A stretch of DNA of 64,000 nucleotides, taken from Dolichospermum flos-aquae CCAP 1403/13F (GTDB lineage: Bacteria; Cyanobacteriota; Cyanobacteriia; Cyanobacteriales; Nostocaceae). Shown here piece by piece: positions 25,837 through 35,172 of the stretch (the stretch's first letter is position 1; each line of letters begins with the position of its first letter). Position numbers and translations under genes: made by a program. The stretch covers positions 1,240,001 to 1,304,000 of the forward strand of contig NZ_CP051206.1 in the NCBI RefSeq assembly GCF_012516395.1, given 5' to 3'. A model generated the notes under the pieces. The model was not told the DNA's origin and did not search any database. It saw only the letters and a list, made by a program, of their open reading frames with translations.

Positions 25837-26850
25837 TTAACTCGTTTCCTGAATCTGTAATCTAATTGTGTGTTCTGTTGTACCGCTTAATTGCAGTTCC
25901 ATGATTTCGCCACCGAGGGGTTCTATGCAGGTGAGGAGCGATCGCAAATTAGGCGTACTTGCACCAGTATCTACATATAACCTGTCCGATAAACTACTAA
26001 TTTTTTTCCAGGTCATATACAATTTGCCAATGGTTTGTTCAATTTGCGATGCTTGATTTACCAAGTCAGCAGCAATGCTTAAACAACCGACTCGTTGAGC
26101 TTCTTCTAATGCAGTTTCAATATCTACGTCTTCCGCTATTAACGCTTGCACTTGAGCCGCAGATTTGAGATATTTGGCTAATTGTCGGGCTTCTGAGGTA
26201 GCTTGTTTGACAGTATCAACATCAGGATTGGCGGCTATATCCCTTTGTAATGCCTTTTGGTGCAATTCGGGCAGTTTTTCCATTTCCTTGACCAGAGGGG
26301 CAATGTAGCGCGGTGGCAGACTGTTATCTGCGGCTTTTTCCCTAACTTCTTCTGGTAATAAATCGGAGGACATGGCTGTCCATTCGTCACTGAGTTGACG
26401 GACTTCTCTGCGGGTAATGCGATCGCCTTTCTCCGCAGCTTCACTGACCATCTGTTGTACTTCTGGAGACGCTTTGGCGGTTTCTACAAATGCCCGTTTA
26501 CTAAAGTTATTAACCGTATCTGGGTTCAGTTTGCCATCTGATATCAAGGTATCAGCACTATTGGCTAATTGAATCCAACTATAGGCTTGAGTCTTACTGA
26601 TTTCGCGTTCTTTGAGCCATTTAAGAAAACCCGCACCGCGTCCATCTCCGCCCTTTTTCTCTCGGTCACGGATAGCGCGTAAAATGCGACCACGCCAAAT
26701 TTCTGTTTGTAAATCAAAGCGATCGCATACCTGCCATGCTACATCAAGTTGTTGTAAAAAGTCGGACTCAGGAATTTGTTCATCTTCTGGATCAGGTAAT
26801 GCAAAGTCTAAATCTGCTGGCTGTTGGAGTGCAGCAGCAATGTCATTCAT
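25837..26850 (-). CDS. Conserved soluble protein of unknown function, helical
   Basis: 337 residues from the ATG at 26850; an in-frame GTG six codons earlier (26868) is possible. The product is acidic and almost entirely helical. A central region (about residues 60-100, FLKWLKEREISKTQAYSWIQLA) looks like a helix-turn-helix of the kind found in plasmid or phage DNA-binding proteins. Helical coiled segments with many Glu/Gln/Lys residues follow (about 130-260). The C-terminal ~70 residues (TWKKISSLSDRLYVDTG to the end) form a separate small domain. No family was recognised, and neighbours give no hint. Confidence 0.6.
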   Translation of the reverse strand: MNDIAAALQQPADLDFALPDPEDEQIPESDFLQQLDVAWQVCDRFDLQTEIWRGRILRAIRDREKKGGDGRGAGFLKWLKEREISKTQAYSWIQLANSADTLISDGKLNPDTVNNFSKRAFVETAKASPEVQQMVSEAAEKGDRITRREVRQLSDEWTAMSSDLLPEEVREKAADNSLPPRYIAPLVKEMEKLPELHQKALQRDIAANPDVDTVKQATSEARQLAKYLKSAAQVQALIAEDVDIETALEEAQRVGCLSIAADLVNQASQIEQTIGKLYMTWKKISSLSDRLYVDTGASTPNLRSLLTCIEPLGGEIMELQLSGTTEHTIRLQIQETS

Positions 26851-26868
26851 AGAGTCGGTATCTTGCAC

Positions 26869-27189
26869 GATGGATAGCTGGTTGGGGTATGCGATTTAGC
26901 TTATATTCACGCAATTTACTATTTTGACAATTGGTGAATCAAGCAAGTAAGTATTTTACTTTAAAAATTAAATTTTAGGGGACTGGGAAAATGAGAAAAT
27001 GAAGGGACGAAAGTGCAGAACAGACAAAAATAACAGGACTTACGGAAAATATCTCTGAAACCCTCATTTCTCCGTGTCCTCTGTGACTCTGTGGTATGGC
27101 TAACGCCACGCTTCGCTATCGTTATTCCGTGATTTGTGCGTAAGCACTAAATAAGAAACAATTCTCTGTCACCTGTCACCTATTCCCTT
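26869..27189. other. Intergenic spacer with dispersed repeats
   Basis: No gene. The right half carries ctccgtgtcctctgtgactc (about 27071) and a ggctaacgccacgcttcgct repeat (about 27097), both seen elsewhere in the window. The folD promoter presumably lies among these. Confidence 0.45.
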
Positions 27190-28065
27190 ATGAAACAAAC
27201 TGCGAAAATCCTTGATGGTAAAGCATTAGCCGATAAAATTCAGCAAGAACTTAGTGAGACTATTGCCAAATTACAAAGTAAAATTGGGCGATCGCCTGGA
27301 TTAGCGGTATTAATGGTGGGAGATAACCCCGCATCAGCCGCTTATGTTCGCAACAAAGAAAAATCCTGTGCCAAAGTCGGAATTACCTCTTTTGGTAAAC
27401 ACTTTCCTCCCGAAACCAGCCAAACCGAACTAGAGGAAGTAATTGCCCAACTCAACGCAGATGATCAAGTAGATGGGATTTTAGTCCAGCTACCCCTTCC
27501 CAATCATTTAGATGCTGTCAGTCTACTACATCAAATTGCCCCGGATAAAGACGCTGACGGACTCCACCCTGTGAACTTAGGAAGACTGGTACGAGGTGAA
27601 ACCGGTTTACGGAGTTGTACTCCTGCCGGTGTGATGCGATTGTTAGCAGAATATAGAATTCCTTTACAGGGCAAAAAAGCCGTAGTCGTAGGACGGAGTA
27701 TTTTAGTAGGGAAACCGATGGCTTTGATGTTATTAGCAGCTAATGCCACAGTCACAATTGCCCATTCCAAAACCCAGGATTTACAAGATATTACCAAAGA
27801 TGCGGATATTCTCATTGCTGCCACCGGGATTCCGGGAATGATTAATGCCCAGATGGTAAAACCGGGCGCAGTTGTGGTAGATGTGGGAATAAATCGGGTT
27901 ACAGATAGCAATGGTAAAAGTCGGTTAGTTGGTGATGTTCAGTTTGAAGCGATCGCTAATGTGGCAGAATATATTACTCCTGTTCCTGGTGGTATCGGTC
28001 CAATGACAGTAGCCATGTTATTGCAAAATACTGTTTCTAGCTATTTACAAACCACAGGCAACTGA
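27190..28065 (+). CDS. folD: Bifunctional methylenetetrahydrofolate dehydrogenase / cyclohydrolase
   Basis: Interconverts 5,10-methylene-, methenyl- and 10-formyl-THF for purine and one-carbon metabolism. 291 residues. FolD motifs are clear: [18 protein letters not shown] with the catalytic Lys, [10 protein letters not shown], the [16 protein letters not shown] segment, [10 protein letters not shown], the NADP-binding [17 protein letters not shown] and the C-terminal [19 protein letters not shown]. The start codon is ATG. crtE follows 129 bp downstream on the same strand. Confidence 0.97.
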   Translation: MKQTAKILDGKALADKIQQELSETIAKLQSKIGRSPGLAVLMVGDNPASAAYVRNKEKSCAKVGITSFGKHFPPETSQTELEEVIAQLNADDQVDGILVQLPLPNHLDAVSLLHQIAPDKDADGLHPVNLGRLVRGETGLRSCTPAGVMRLLAEYRIPLQGKKAVVVGRSILVGKPMALMLLAANATVTIAHSKTQDLQDITKDADILIAATGIPGMINAQMVKPGAVVVDVGINRVTDSNGKSRLVGDVQFEAIANVAEYITPVPGGIGPMTVAMLLQNTVSSYLQTTGN

Positions 28066-28194
28066 GAAATAATTTTTGTGAATATTCATGATTACTCACC
28101 AAAACCGTGAGTGTTTCCGCCCCAAAGCCCCGTAAAATTGGTAAACAGATCACAAACAGCCCAATATTTTGAACAGTCAAGAGGAATACAAAGC

Positions 28195-29133
28195 ATGGTA
28201 GCAACGGATAAAAGATTGGAAACCCCAAAAAAATCAGAGTCGGCTAGTTTTAACCTCGCTACCTATCTCAAACAACGACAACAGCTTTGCGAACAGGCTT
28301 TGGATAATTCCATTACCGTCGTTTATCCAGAAAAGATTTATGAAGCCATGCGCTATTCTCTCTTAGCTGGAGGGAAACGAGTTCGTCCTATTCTCTGTCT
28401 TGCGACTGCTGACATGATTGGTGGCACAATAGAAATGGCTATGGCTACAGCCTGTGCAGTAGAAATGATCCACACCATGTCATTGATTCATGATGATTTA
28501 CCCGCCATGGATAATGATGATTATCGTCGCGGTAAACTCACAAATCATAAAGTTTATGGTGAAGATGTGGCTATTTTGGCAGGAGATGGTTTATTGGCTT
28601 TAGCTTTTGAACACGTAGCCGCCCAAACTCCTACAAATGTACCTAGGGATAGAGTTTTACAAGTCATCATTCGCCTGGGTAAAGCCTTGGGTGCGGCTGG
28701 CTTAGTCGGTGGTCAAGTGGTAGATTTGGAATCGGAAGGTAAGTCAGATATTTCCTTAGAAACCCTGAATTTTATTCATAATCATAAAACCGCAGCTTTG
28801 TTAGAAGCTTGTGTAGTTTGTGGGGGAATTATTGCTGGTGCATCTGCCGAAGATGTGCAAAAATTAACTCGTTATTCTCAAAATATCGGTCTGGCTTTCC
28901 AAATCATTGATGATATTCTGGATATCACTGCTACCCAAGAGCAGTTAGGTAAAACCGCTGGTAAGGATCTCACAGCCCAGAAAGTCACCTATCCTAGTCT
29001 GTGGGGAATTGAAGAATCTCGCGCTAAAGCTCAACATTTAGTTGCTGAAGCTTGTGCTGAATTAGCATCCTATGGTGAAAAAGCCATTCCTTTGCAAGCG
29101 CTCGCTCACTTTATCATCAGCCGCAATAACTAA
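28195..29133 (+). CDS. crtE: Geranylgeranyl diphosphate synthase
   Basis: A prenyl transferase making GGPP for carotenoids, phytyl chains and quinones. The ATG at 28195, preceded by AAGAGGAA, gives 312 residues; the longer frame from 28111 lacks a ribosome site. First aspartate-rich motif: [11 protein letters not shown]. Second: DDILD. The GGKRVRP motif and the [13 protein letters not shown] segment are typical. A divergent-PAP2 gene follows 93 bp later on the same strand, as in several cyanobacteria. Confidence 0.95.
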   Translation: MVATDKRLETPKKSESASFNLATYLKQRQQLCEQALDNSITVVYPEKIYEAMRYSLLAGGKRVRPILCLATADMIGGTIEMAMATACAVEMIHTMSLIHDDLPAMDNDDYRRGKLTNHKVYGEDVAILAGDGLLALAFEHVAAQTPTNVPRDRVLQVIIRLGKALGAAGLVGGQVVDLESEGKSDISLETLNFIHNHKTAALLEACVVCGGIIAGASAEDVQKLTRYSQNIGLAFQIIDDILDITATQEQLGKTAGKDLTAQKVTYPSLWGIEESRAKAQHLVAEACAELASYGEKAIPLQALAHFIISRNN

Positions 29134-29226
29134 GCCCAATTGTGGATTTTAACTAAATTTTGGCTTCTACTGCCGTTTTTCCTCCATACAATCACTGCTT
29201 ACACTTACTAACTTCACCAAAATACC

Positions 29227-29682
29227 ATGCAGGACATAGGCGAAATTGTTAACAACCGGGTGCTGCTGGTTGCGCTTGTAGCTTGTTTTGTAGCTCAAGG
29301 ATTAAAGCTTATCGTTGAGTTAGTCAAACATCGTAAATTAAACGTGCGTGTTTTAGTAACTACTGGAGGTATGCCCAGCGCCCATTCAGCCCTAGTAACA
29401 GCCCTAGCAGACGGTGTTGGCCAAACTTTAGGTTGGGCATCTCCAGAATTTGCTCTAGCTACAGTTTTTGCTATCATCGTTATGTATGATGCCGCTGGAG
29501 TGCGTCAAGCTGCTGGTAAGCAAGCAAAAATCCTCAATCAAATGATTGATGAATTATTCCATGAAAAACCGGACTTTTTTCAAGACCGTCTCAAGGAATT
29601 ATTAGGACATACACCAGTTCAAGTTATCGCTGGTTCAGTTTTAGGTGTAGCTATTTCTTGGTTAGCACGGGCTGTTTATTAG
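29227..29682 (+). CDS. Divergent PAP2 family membrane protein
   Basis: 151 residues, in the acid phosphatase/vanadium-haloperoxidase-related group (DUF212). Motifs: LKLIVELVKHRK, GGMPSAHSALVTALA, YDAAGVRQAAGKQA and the C-terminal LGHTPVQVIAGSVLG. About four membrane segments. A lipid-phosphate phosphatase activity has been suggested for relatives but is unproven. It lies just downstream of crtE, so a prenyl-diphosphate role is conceivable from context only. Confidence 0.9.
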   Translation: MQDIGEIVNNRVLLVALVACFVAQGLKLIVELVKHRKLNVRVLVTTGGMPSAHSALVTALADGVGQTLGWASPEFALATVFAIIVMYDAAGVRQAAGKQAKILNQMIDELFHEKPDFFQDRLKELLGHTPVQVIAGSVLGVAISWLARAVY

Positions 29683-29711
29683 TTATTGGTCATTGGTGAA
29701 CAAACAACGAA

Positions 29712-29744
29712 CAACTGACAACTGACAACTGACAACTGACAACT
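29712..29744. repeat. Heptamer tandem repeat (CAACTGA)n
   Basis: About five copies of the 7-bp unit aactgac directly between two convergent genes, abutting the stop codon of the exported protein at 29746. Confidence 0.8.
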
Positions 29745-29745
29745 C

Positions 29746-30399
29746 TTAACGGACGGTTGAGCGCAGTAACACTACTTTGCGACCATCTGCTAATATGGCT
29801 ACAAATCCGCTTTCGCTGAGTTTTTGTAATGTGTTATATGCTTCCTTTTGATTGGTAGTATAAACTGCCAACAGGTAAGGGCGTTGTCCATAGGAGACAA
29901 AACCCACATTACCTTCTACGGATTTTTGCAGGCTACTAACCATTTCTGGACGGTTAAAATAATCAACCAGAATTGCATAACCTTCCCCTAATATTTTGGG
30001 GTTATAGGTGATTTTTGAAGTTGGTAATTTTGGTGTTGTTTGAGGTGCTTGTTGAGGTGCTTGTTGTGTAGCGCGAGTGGTAATAATGGCAGATAAACCA
30101 ACTATATTCTGAATATACCTTGCCCAGCGATTGGCATCATCAATATTTTTAAACCCACCAATTCGCGTTACTGTTTGATTATTATATTTGCAAGTAACTG
30201 TTTTTAATTCAGTCGGTAATGCACTACGCAACTGCTTTTGATTTTCAGTTGTGGGACTTACTACTAATAATAAATATTCTCCCGCATTTGGTGGTTGACA
30301 ATTAGTAAGATTTTGTTGAGCAATAACAGGATTGATATTGCTAATTAAGGGAGTAACTGCTAGTAATAAGGCACTTGGTAAGATTGTTAATATTTGCAT
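29746..30399 (-). CDS. Exported protein with SPOR-like repeats, function unknown
   Basis: 217 residues with a signal peptide (about 1-27, ending VIAQQ). Two related segments, GEYLLLVVSP...VTRIGGFKNIDDANRWARYIQN (about 40-105) and GYAILVDYF...PYLLAVYTTNQKEAYNTLQKL (about 140-205), have the beta-alpha-beta rhythm of SPOR domains. A Gln/Pro/Thr-rich linker (QQAPQQAPQTTP) joins them. SPOR domains bind denuded peptidoglycan; the assignment here rests on pattern only. Its upstream region is a long heptamer repeat. Confidence 0.6.
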   Translation of the reverse strand: MQILTILPSALLLAVTPLISNINPVIAQQNLTNCQPPNAGEYLLLVVSPTTENQKQLRSALPTELKTVTCKYNNQTVTRIGGFKNIDDANRWARYIQNIVGLSAIITTRATQQAPQQAPQTTPKLPTSKITYNPKILGEGYAILVDYFNRPEMVSSLQKSVEGNVGFVSYGQRPYLLAVYTTNQKEAYNTLQKLSESGFVAILADGRKVVLLRSTVR

Positions 30400-30400
30400 A

Positions 30401-30519
30401 AATTGGTAATTGGTAATTGGTAATTGGTAATTGGTAATTGGTAATTGGTAATTGGTAATTGGGGAAGAGGTGAAATTCTTATATATTCCCCGTTCCCCGT
30501 TCCCCGTTCTCTGTTCCCT
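30401..30519. repeat. Heptamer repeats (TAATTGG)n and (GTTCCCC)n
   Basis: Around nine perfect copies of taattgg (30401-30462) lie immediately upstream of the SPOR-like gene start, in its promoter position. A run of gttcccc variants follows (about 30486-30519), adjoining the ycf54 3' end. Confidence 0.85.
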
Positions 30520-30520
30520 A

Positions 30521-30850
30521 TTAAGAAACCCTAATAAGGGATGCTAATGGATTTGGTATAGTGTCGCTAGGGGCGGAGAATTCTCCAGTAATCACATACT
30601 CTAACCGCAGTTTTAGCCAAGTTATAAATTGCGAATTGGTGGAAATAATGGCTGCCGCAGGTTGGGGACATTTCTTTTTAATACCTGCCATTTTTGGTGT
30701 TTCTAAAAAAGCGGGTTGCTTAACTAACCAAAAATCAATTTCTTTTTCTTGTTCATGATAGTTACGAGTCCGTTCTTTGAGAACTTCGTCTATCGGTTCT
30801 TGTTCCATAAGAAAGTGTTGACTGGCCAAAACGTAATAGTATGTTTGCAT
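30521..30850 (-). CDS. ycf54: Ycf54 family, Mg-protoporphyrin monomethyl ester cyclase accessory protein
   Basis: 109 residues, the usual size. The sequence shows the Ycf54 signature: a TYYYVLASQHFLMEQEP opening, ERTRNYHEQEKEIDFWLV, KCPQPAAAIISTN, then ITWLKLRLEYVITGEF and PSDTIPNPLASL. Ycf54 is needed for stability and activity of the aerobic AcsF cyclase in chlorophyll synthesis. An acsF copy lies ~19 kb away at 10608-11684 in this window. The gene appears monocistronic with heptamer repeats at its 3' side. Confidence 0.93.
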   Translation of the reverse strand: MQTYYYVLASQHFLMEQEPIDEVLKERTRNYHEQEKEIDFWLVKQPAFLETPKMAGIKKKCPQPAAAIISTNSQFITWLKLRLEYVITGEFSAPSDTIPNPLASLIRVS

Positions 30851-30900
30851 TTTCTTTGCTTGCTGACTAATCTATAGTTTTAGGTTACTGTGGTAATATG

Positions 30901-30959
30901 CCCGACTTCTAGTATTAATTCATCATTTATTAACATCATGAAAACAGAAGTCGGGGATC
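30901..30959. repeat. GATCCCCGACTTCT hairpin family, long-loop copy
   Basis: Arms CCCGACTTCT and AGAAGTCGGGGATC are separated by a ~36-base AT-rich loop, unlike the 3-base loops of copies at 2391, 10566 and 39975. It lies in the ycf54 upstream region. Confidence 0.6.
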
Positions 30960-31003
30960 TGCTATAATTTTAGGGCGCAGTGTTGAATCTGTACCCTGAG
31001 CGA

Positions 31004-31723
31004 TTAACTTTTCTTCAATCCCTGAAACCAAGAACCAAAAGGACAACCACCGCTCTTATTTTCACTATTTTCTAGTTTGCCACCTGCTGTCAGGCTTTCT
31101 AAAAATAGGGCATTATCAAAATAGTGTTCTAAGGAAACAATTTTTAAATCTTCGGTGACATGAGCAACACTCATACCGATAATTTCAACTGTTTTCCCTG
31201 TGGGTGCATAATCTTTATACTTACCCTGAAAATGTCCCCAGTGTCGCCATTTAAATGTAACATTGGGAGGACTAGAATAAACTGCCAATACTTCCCAGGG
31301 AAATCCTTGAGGAAAGGTACTATGAAAGATATCATGGGATGATTCAAAACTTTCCTCTGAAGCTTTGTAATGTTCAGAATCAGCCATAAATAAATTATAA
31401 GTACCTGATTTACCTAATTCGGCAGCGGTGTATTCTTGACCACCATTGCTTGTTACCCGGAATTTGTCATTGACGATAGATAACCACTGTGCGGGGTTAG
31501 TTTTCCATGACACTTCCATTTCAAAGGTTCTCACCAGATTTTCAACTATAGCTTCTAGTGTACCTTCGAGATGATGGTGGATACTCTCTTTTGCTAGGTT
31601 TTGCTGAGAACGGCTATAGTCAGGGGGTTTTTGATTGCGCCATTGAGCATCAGTGCTGGCTGCAATTACCTTGTTTCTATCTTGTACCCATAGGGGCAGG
31701 TTGTTAGACTGTTGAGAAGTCAT
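31004..31723 (-). CDS. SnoaL-like (NTF2-fold) protein
   Basis: 239 residues. The central part (about 45-215) has the pattern of SnoaL-like polyketide cyclase / ketosteroid isomerase-like proteins: a helical start, HHHLEGTLEAIVENL, PNVTFKWRHWGHFQG and TGKTVEIIGMSVAHVTED followed by a conserved YFDNALFLESL end. The Cys/Gly-rich tail (SGGCPFGSWF) is unusual. Catalysis is not inferable. Flanking genes are ycf54 and pdxJ, giving no functional link. There is no signal peptide, so it is cytoplasmic. Confidence 0.75.
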   Translation of the reverse strand: MTSQQSNNLPLWVQDRNKVIAASTDAQWRNQKPPDYSRSQQNLAKESIHHHLEGTLEAIVENLVRTFEMEVSWKTNPAQWLSIVNDKFRVTSNGGQEYTAAELGKSGTYNLFMADSEHYKASEESFESSHDIFHSTFPQGFPWEVLAVYSSPPNVTFKWRHWGHFQGKYKDYAPTGKTVEIIGMSVAHVTEDLKIVSLEHYFDNALFLESLTAGGKLENSENKSGGCPFGSWFQGLKKS

Positions 31724-31857
31724 AGTAGGTTGAAGTTTCCAAATGTGACTCTAATTTTCTGGAATTACGCAGCTACAACCCCTCTGGAAGAAATTCAAAA
31801 TTGAGAATTAAAAATTAAAAAAGAAGAAACCCTTTTTAATTTTTAATTTATTAATTT

Positions 31858-32583
31858 TTAATTGGAACGAAGTGACATTGCTTCTTTCATTTCCCGGACT
31901 GCTCTTTCTATACCTACTAAAGCTGCCCGACTGATGATAGTATGACCAATATTGAGTTCCTCCATGCCTGGAAGGGCGGCAATGGGGTAAACATTCCAGT
32001 ATGTGAGTCCATGACCGGCATTCACCCGCAACCCAGCTTTAATGGCTTGTTCACAGCCTTGGGCTAATAAAGTTAGTTCTTTTTGCCGAGTTGTTTCGTC
32101 TTTGGCTTCCGCATATTGCCCTGTATGTAGTTCAATAAATTTGGCTTTTACCTTGACAGATGCCTCAATTTGTGGTGGTTCGGCATCAATAAACAAACTA
32201 ACGGGAATGCCGGCGTTTTGTAGTTTATCAACTATCTCTCCTATTCTAGCAATTTGTCCGACAATATTTAAACCACCTTCTGTTGTTACTTCTTCCCGCT
32301 TTTCTGGTACTAGGGTAACATAATCGGGTTTGATATCTAGGGCGATCGCTAACATTTCCGGGGTTGCTGCCATTTCTAAGTTTAAATGGGTTCTCACTGT
32401 TTGTCGCAATAGCCGTACGTCTCGATCTTGAATATGTCTTCTATCTTCGCGCAAATGGGCGGTAATGCCATCAGCACCTGCTAATTCTGCTAATACTGCT
32501 GCTGCTATAGGGTCTGGTTCTACTGTCCGCCGTGCTTGACGAATGGTAGCGATATGGTCAATATTAACACCGAGTGTAGGCAC
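31858..32583 (-). CDS. pdxJ: Pyridoxine 5'-phosphate synthase
   Basis: Condenses 1-deoxyxylulose 5-phosphate with 3-amino-2-oxopropyl phosphate to PNP (vitamin B6). 241 residues, beginning [17 protein letters not shown]. Other signatures: [34 protein letters not shown] and the C-terminal [11 protein letters not shown] and [11 protein letters not shown]. Translation starts at GTG (32583), supported by AGGAG eight bases upstream. The gene is followed by an AT-rich direct-repeat spacer and is probably monocistronic. Confidence 0.95.
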   Translation of the reverse strand: MPTLGVNIDHIATIRQARRTVEPDPIAAAVLAELAGADGITAHLREDRRHIQDRDVRLLRQTVRTHLNLEMAATPEMLAIALDIKPDYVTLVPEKREEVTTEGGLNIVGQIARIGEIVDKLQNAGIPVSLFIDAEPPQIEASVKVKAKFIELHTGQYAEAKDETTRQKELTLLAQGCEQAIKAGLRVNAGHGLTYWNVYPIAALPGMEELNIGHTIISRAALVGIERAVREMKEAMSLRSN

Positions 32584-32707
32584 GCCTGGTTTCTCCTGTT
32601 TAACGGTTCTCAGATGTTAATTTTACAGGAAATACCAATTCTAGGGGTGAATGGTCATATTATAAAGAAAGATAATTCTTAAAAACTTGGATAATCTTTG
32701 AGGCGAT

Positions 32708-33370
32708 ATGCTTTTAGAACTGCAACAAATTATTGTCAATCCTGGTCAACAAATGTTACTCAAGGATATTAGTTGGCAGAAGTTGGAAAATATTTTAGAA
32801 GAAATGGGAGAAAGGCGTGCAGCGCGTATTTCTTATAGTGATGGTTGGTTAGAAATTATGGTTCCTTTACCTGAACATGAAAAAGATAAAGAGATATTTG
32901 GTGAATTAGTCAGAATTTTATTAGATAAATTAGAAATTGATTTTGAGCCTTTTGGTTCGACAACACTTAAAAATGAAAGAATGAGACAAGCTGTAGAACC
33001 AGATACCAGTTTTTATATTCAAAATCAAGCTGCTGTAATTGGCAAAAATCGCATTGATTTAAATATAGATCCACCACCAGATTTGGCTATTGAAATTGAT
33101 ATTACTTCTCGGACTCGATTTGATAATTATGAGATTTTGGGAGTTCCTGAACTTTGGCGATATCAACAACAAGTTTTGGAGATTTTCTTGTTACGGGAAG
33201 GGAAATATATAAAATCTCAATCTAGTCCTAATTTTCCTAATATTCCTATTATTGAATTAGTTAATGAGTATGTACGGCAGTGTTTAACTATTGGGAGAAG
33301 TCAGGCTATGCGGAATTTTAGGAATTGGGTTAAGGATAATTTGTATACTCAAAACGGCTTGATTGTTTGA
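32708..33370 (+). CDS. Uma2 family endonuclease (PD-(D/E)XK fold)
   Basis: 220 residues with the Uma2 pattern: ERRAARISYSDGWLEIMVP, the VEPDTSFYI strand with a catalytic-type Asp, PPDLAIEIDITSRT with Glu, and YEILGVPELWRYQ. It belongs to the large restriction-endonuclease-like group expanded in cyanobacteria; its physiological role is unknown, and mobile-element links are frequent. A ribosome site (GAGG) precedes the ATG. It borders the mobile-element scar at 33.4-35.7 kb. Confidence 0.88.
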   Translation: MLLELQQIIVNPGQQMLLKDISWQKLENILEEMGERRAARISYSDGWLEIMVPLPEHEKDKEIFGELVRILLDKLEIDFEPFGSTTLKNERMRQAVEPDTSFYIQNQAAVIGKNRIDLNIDPPPDLAIEIDITSRTRFDNYEILGVPELWRYQQQVLEIFLLREGKYIKSQSSPNFPNIPIIELVNEYVRQCLTIGRSQAMRNFRNWVKDNLYTQNGLIV

Positions 33371-33378
33371 TTCTAAAC

Positions 33379-33407
33379 GTAGGGGTTTAGCAGTGCTAAA
33401 CCCCTAC
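33379..33407. terminator. 29-bp palindrome downstream of the Uma2 gene
   Basis: Arms GTAGGGGTTTAGCA and TGCTAAACCCCTAC around a single central base, 9 bp after the Uma2 stop. The same palindrome with A-for-G and matching T-for-C changes occurs at 40562-40590 after another gene, so pairing is kept. A possible terminator. Confidence 0.6.
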
Positions 33408-33488
33408 ACATCTGGGTTCTTTGTCATTTGGCAAAAGTTTAAATCTCACCCGTGTTTAGTATAATCGCTATTTAGTAAAGTTGTAAAA

Positions 33489-33565
33489 TTAAGGAATTGG
33501 CACAAACTCGTATTTATCAGTTCCAGGTTTTTGTTGAACTTTGATCAGGAAACTAGGATCATATC
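33489..33565 (-). pseudogene. C-terminal remnant of an unidentified gene cut by ISAs1
   Basis: On the minus strand, from the ISAs1 end outward, the frame reads GYDPSFLIKVQQKPGTDKYE, then FVPIP and a stop at 33489-33491. It is open to the very edge of the ISAs1 inverted repeat and looks like an authentic protein C-terminus. The rest of the gene is absent on the other side of the element. The family was not identified. Confidence 0.5.
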
Positions 33566-35172
33566 CAGGGGAAACGCATCTAATTTTTTTTGACAAAATG
33601 TAACTTCTATGAATAGATAAAAAGGGCAGTATTACCATGTTAATATCAAGCCAATAAATGAGTATGAAGAAAATTTGATGGTAAATTCGTTTCTATAAGA
33701 ATCAATAAAATGAGTTGAAGTGGTATTCTCAATAAAACTAAAGAGACAAAATTCACAAAATGAAGCTACCACCAAAAATCACAATAGTAGATCACTTTAA
33801 AGATTTAGAAGATAAAAGAGTTGAGAGAACAAAAAGGCATAAATTAATAGATATAGTAACCATTGCGATTTGTGCAGTGATCTGTGGAGTAGATAGTTGG
33901 GTATTGATGGAGGCTTATGGAAAAAAGAAAGAAAAATGGCTAAAACAATTTTTAGAACTTCCAAACGGGATTCCATCTCATGATACATTCGCCAGAGTAT
34001 TTGCGAGAATAGATCCGCAACAATTTCAGAATTGTTTTTTGAGTTGGATAAAATCTATCAATAAAATTACAGAAGGAGAAGTCATAGCAATAGATGGGAA
34101 AACATTAAGGCATTCATATGATAAAGGAAAGGATAAAGGTGCGATTCACATGGTAAGTGCATGGGCAACTAGTAATAAATTAGTATTAGGACAATGTAAA
34201 GTAGAAGAAAAGTCAAATGAAATAACAGCCATACCGGAATTAATTAAAGTATTAGATATAGCCGGATGTTTAGTAACGATTGATGCGATGGGGTGTCAAA
34301 AAGAGATAGTAAAATCAATTGCAGAAAAATCAGGCGAATATATTATCGCACTCAAAAAGAATCAAGGTAATTTATATAAGAATGTAGAAGAAATCTTCAA
34401 AGAAGCTATATCTAAAGGGTTTGAGGGATTCAAATATAGTGAATTTCATACAAAAGAAGACAAACATGGAAGAGAAGAGATTCGTCATTATCTCATGTTA
34501 TCAGACATAGAAGAAAGAATAGATACTGATAAGAAATGGGTAAATCTTCAAAGTGTAGGAATGGTAGAATATATACGAAAAGTTAATGGAAAAACGAAGG
34601 TTGAGACAGGCTATTATATAAGTAGTTTGACAAATAATGCGAAATTACTAGGAGAATCAGTCCGCACTCATTGGGGTATAGAGAATTCATTACACTGGGT
34701 TTTAGATGTAGCTTTTAGAGAAGATGATTGTCGGATAAGAAAGGATAATGCACCACAAAACTTTGCAGTTATTCGTCATATAGCAGTTAATCTTTTAGGA
34801 AAAGAAAAAAGCCAAAAACTAGGAACTAAAAGTAAGCAGTTTTGTGCAGGATGGGATGATGAATATTTAGAGAAGATTTTAGAATGTATCTGATAAAAAT
34901 CAGAAAATATAGACAAATATAAATATAACCAATTTATTTTTCTGTTGATTCTACAATAGAATCTATATTTTTGATGCCAAAAAATATAGATATTAATATA
35001 TAGAACTGAACAAAATAAATCCATCATTAAAAATAAATAATTACTCTAAATTTATGAAATTTTTATAATTTTAATAAAGGAATTTATCAGATTTTGAATG
35101 AAGTTAGATATTTTCCCATATTGATGCACTAATATAGTATTCTGTCAAGATAATTTAGATGCGTTTCCCCTG
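33566..35172 (+). mobile_element. ISAs1 family insertion sequence
   Basis: Ends are CAGGGGAAACGCATCTAA at the left (33566) and, on the complementary strand, CAGGGGAAACGCATCTAAAT at the right (ending 35172). The 1607-bp element contains one intact transposase. The flanks do not match (left ggatcatatc, right tatgttgagg), so the expected 8-10-bp target duplication is missing. The left flank is a cut gene and the right flank a cut tnpB, which implies deletion or recombination after insertion. The long non-coding 5' and 3' parts hold no other gene. Confidence 0.85.
33760..34893 (+). CDS. ISAs1 family DDE transposase
   Basis: 377 residues, full length for the family. N-terminal helical domain with the VDHFKDLEDKRVERTKRHKL opening. 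DDE residues are visible as Asp in VIAIDGKTLRHS, Asp in LVTIDAMGCQKEI and Glu in the C-terminal LDVAFREDDCRIR region. It cuts and rejoins the CAGGGG-type ends that bound it (33566 and 35172), and may also mobilise the MITE at 14506-14631. No frameshift is seen, so it may be active. The codon pattern is more AT-rich than neighbouring host genes. Confidence 0.92.
   Translation: MKLPPKITIVDHFKDLEDKRVERTKRHKLIDIVTIAICAVICGVDSWVLMEAYGKKKEKWLKQFLELPNGIPSHDTFARVFARIDPQQFQNCFLSWIKSINKITEGEVIAIDGKTLRHSYDKGKDKGAIHMVSAWATSNKLVLGQCKVEEKSNEITAIPELIKVLDIAGCLVTIDAMGCQKEIVKSIAEKSGEYIIALKKNQGNLYKNVEEIFKEAISKGFEGFKYSEFHTKEDKHGREEIRHYLMLSDIEERIDTDKKWVNLQSVGMVEYIRKVNGKTKVETGYYISSLTNNAKLLGESVRTHWGIENSLHWVLDVAFREDDCRIRKDNAPQNFAVIRHIAVNLLGKEKSQKLGTKSKQFCAGWDDEYLEKILECI

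Noticed and set aside
27531-27911. 126-codon frame opposite folD
   Set aside because: Antisense shadow of a strongly conserved gene.
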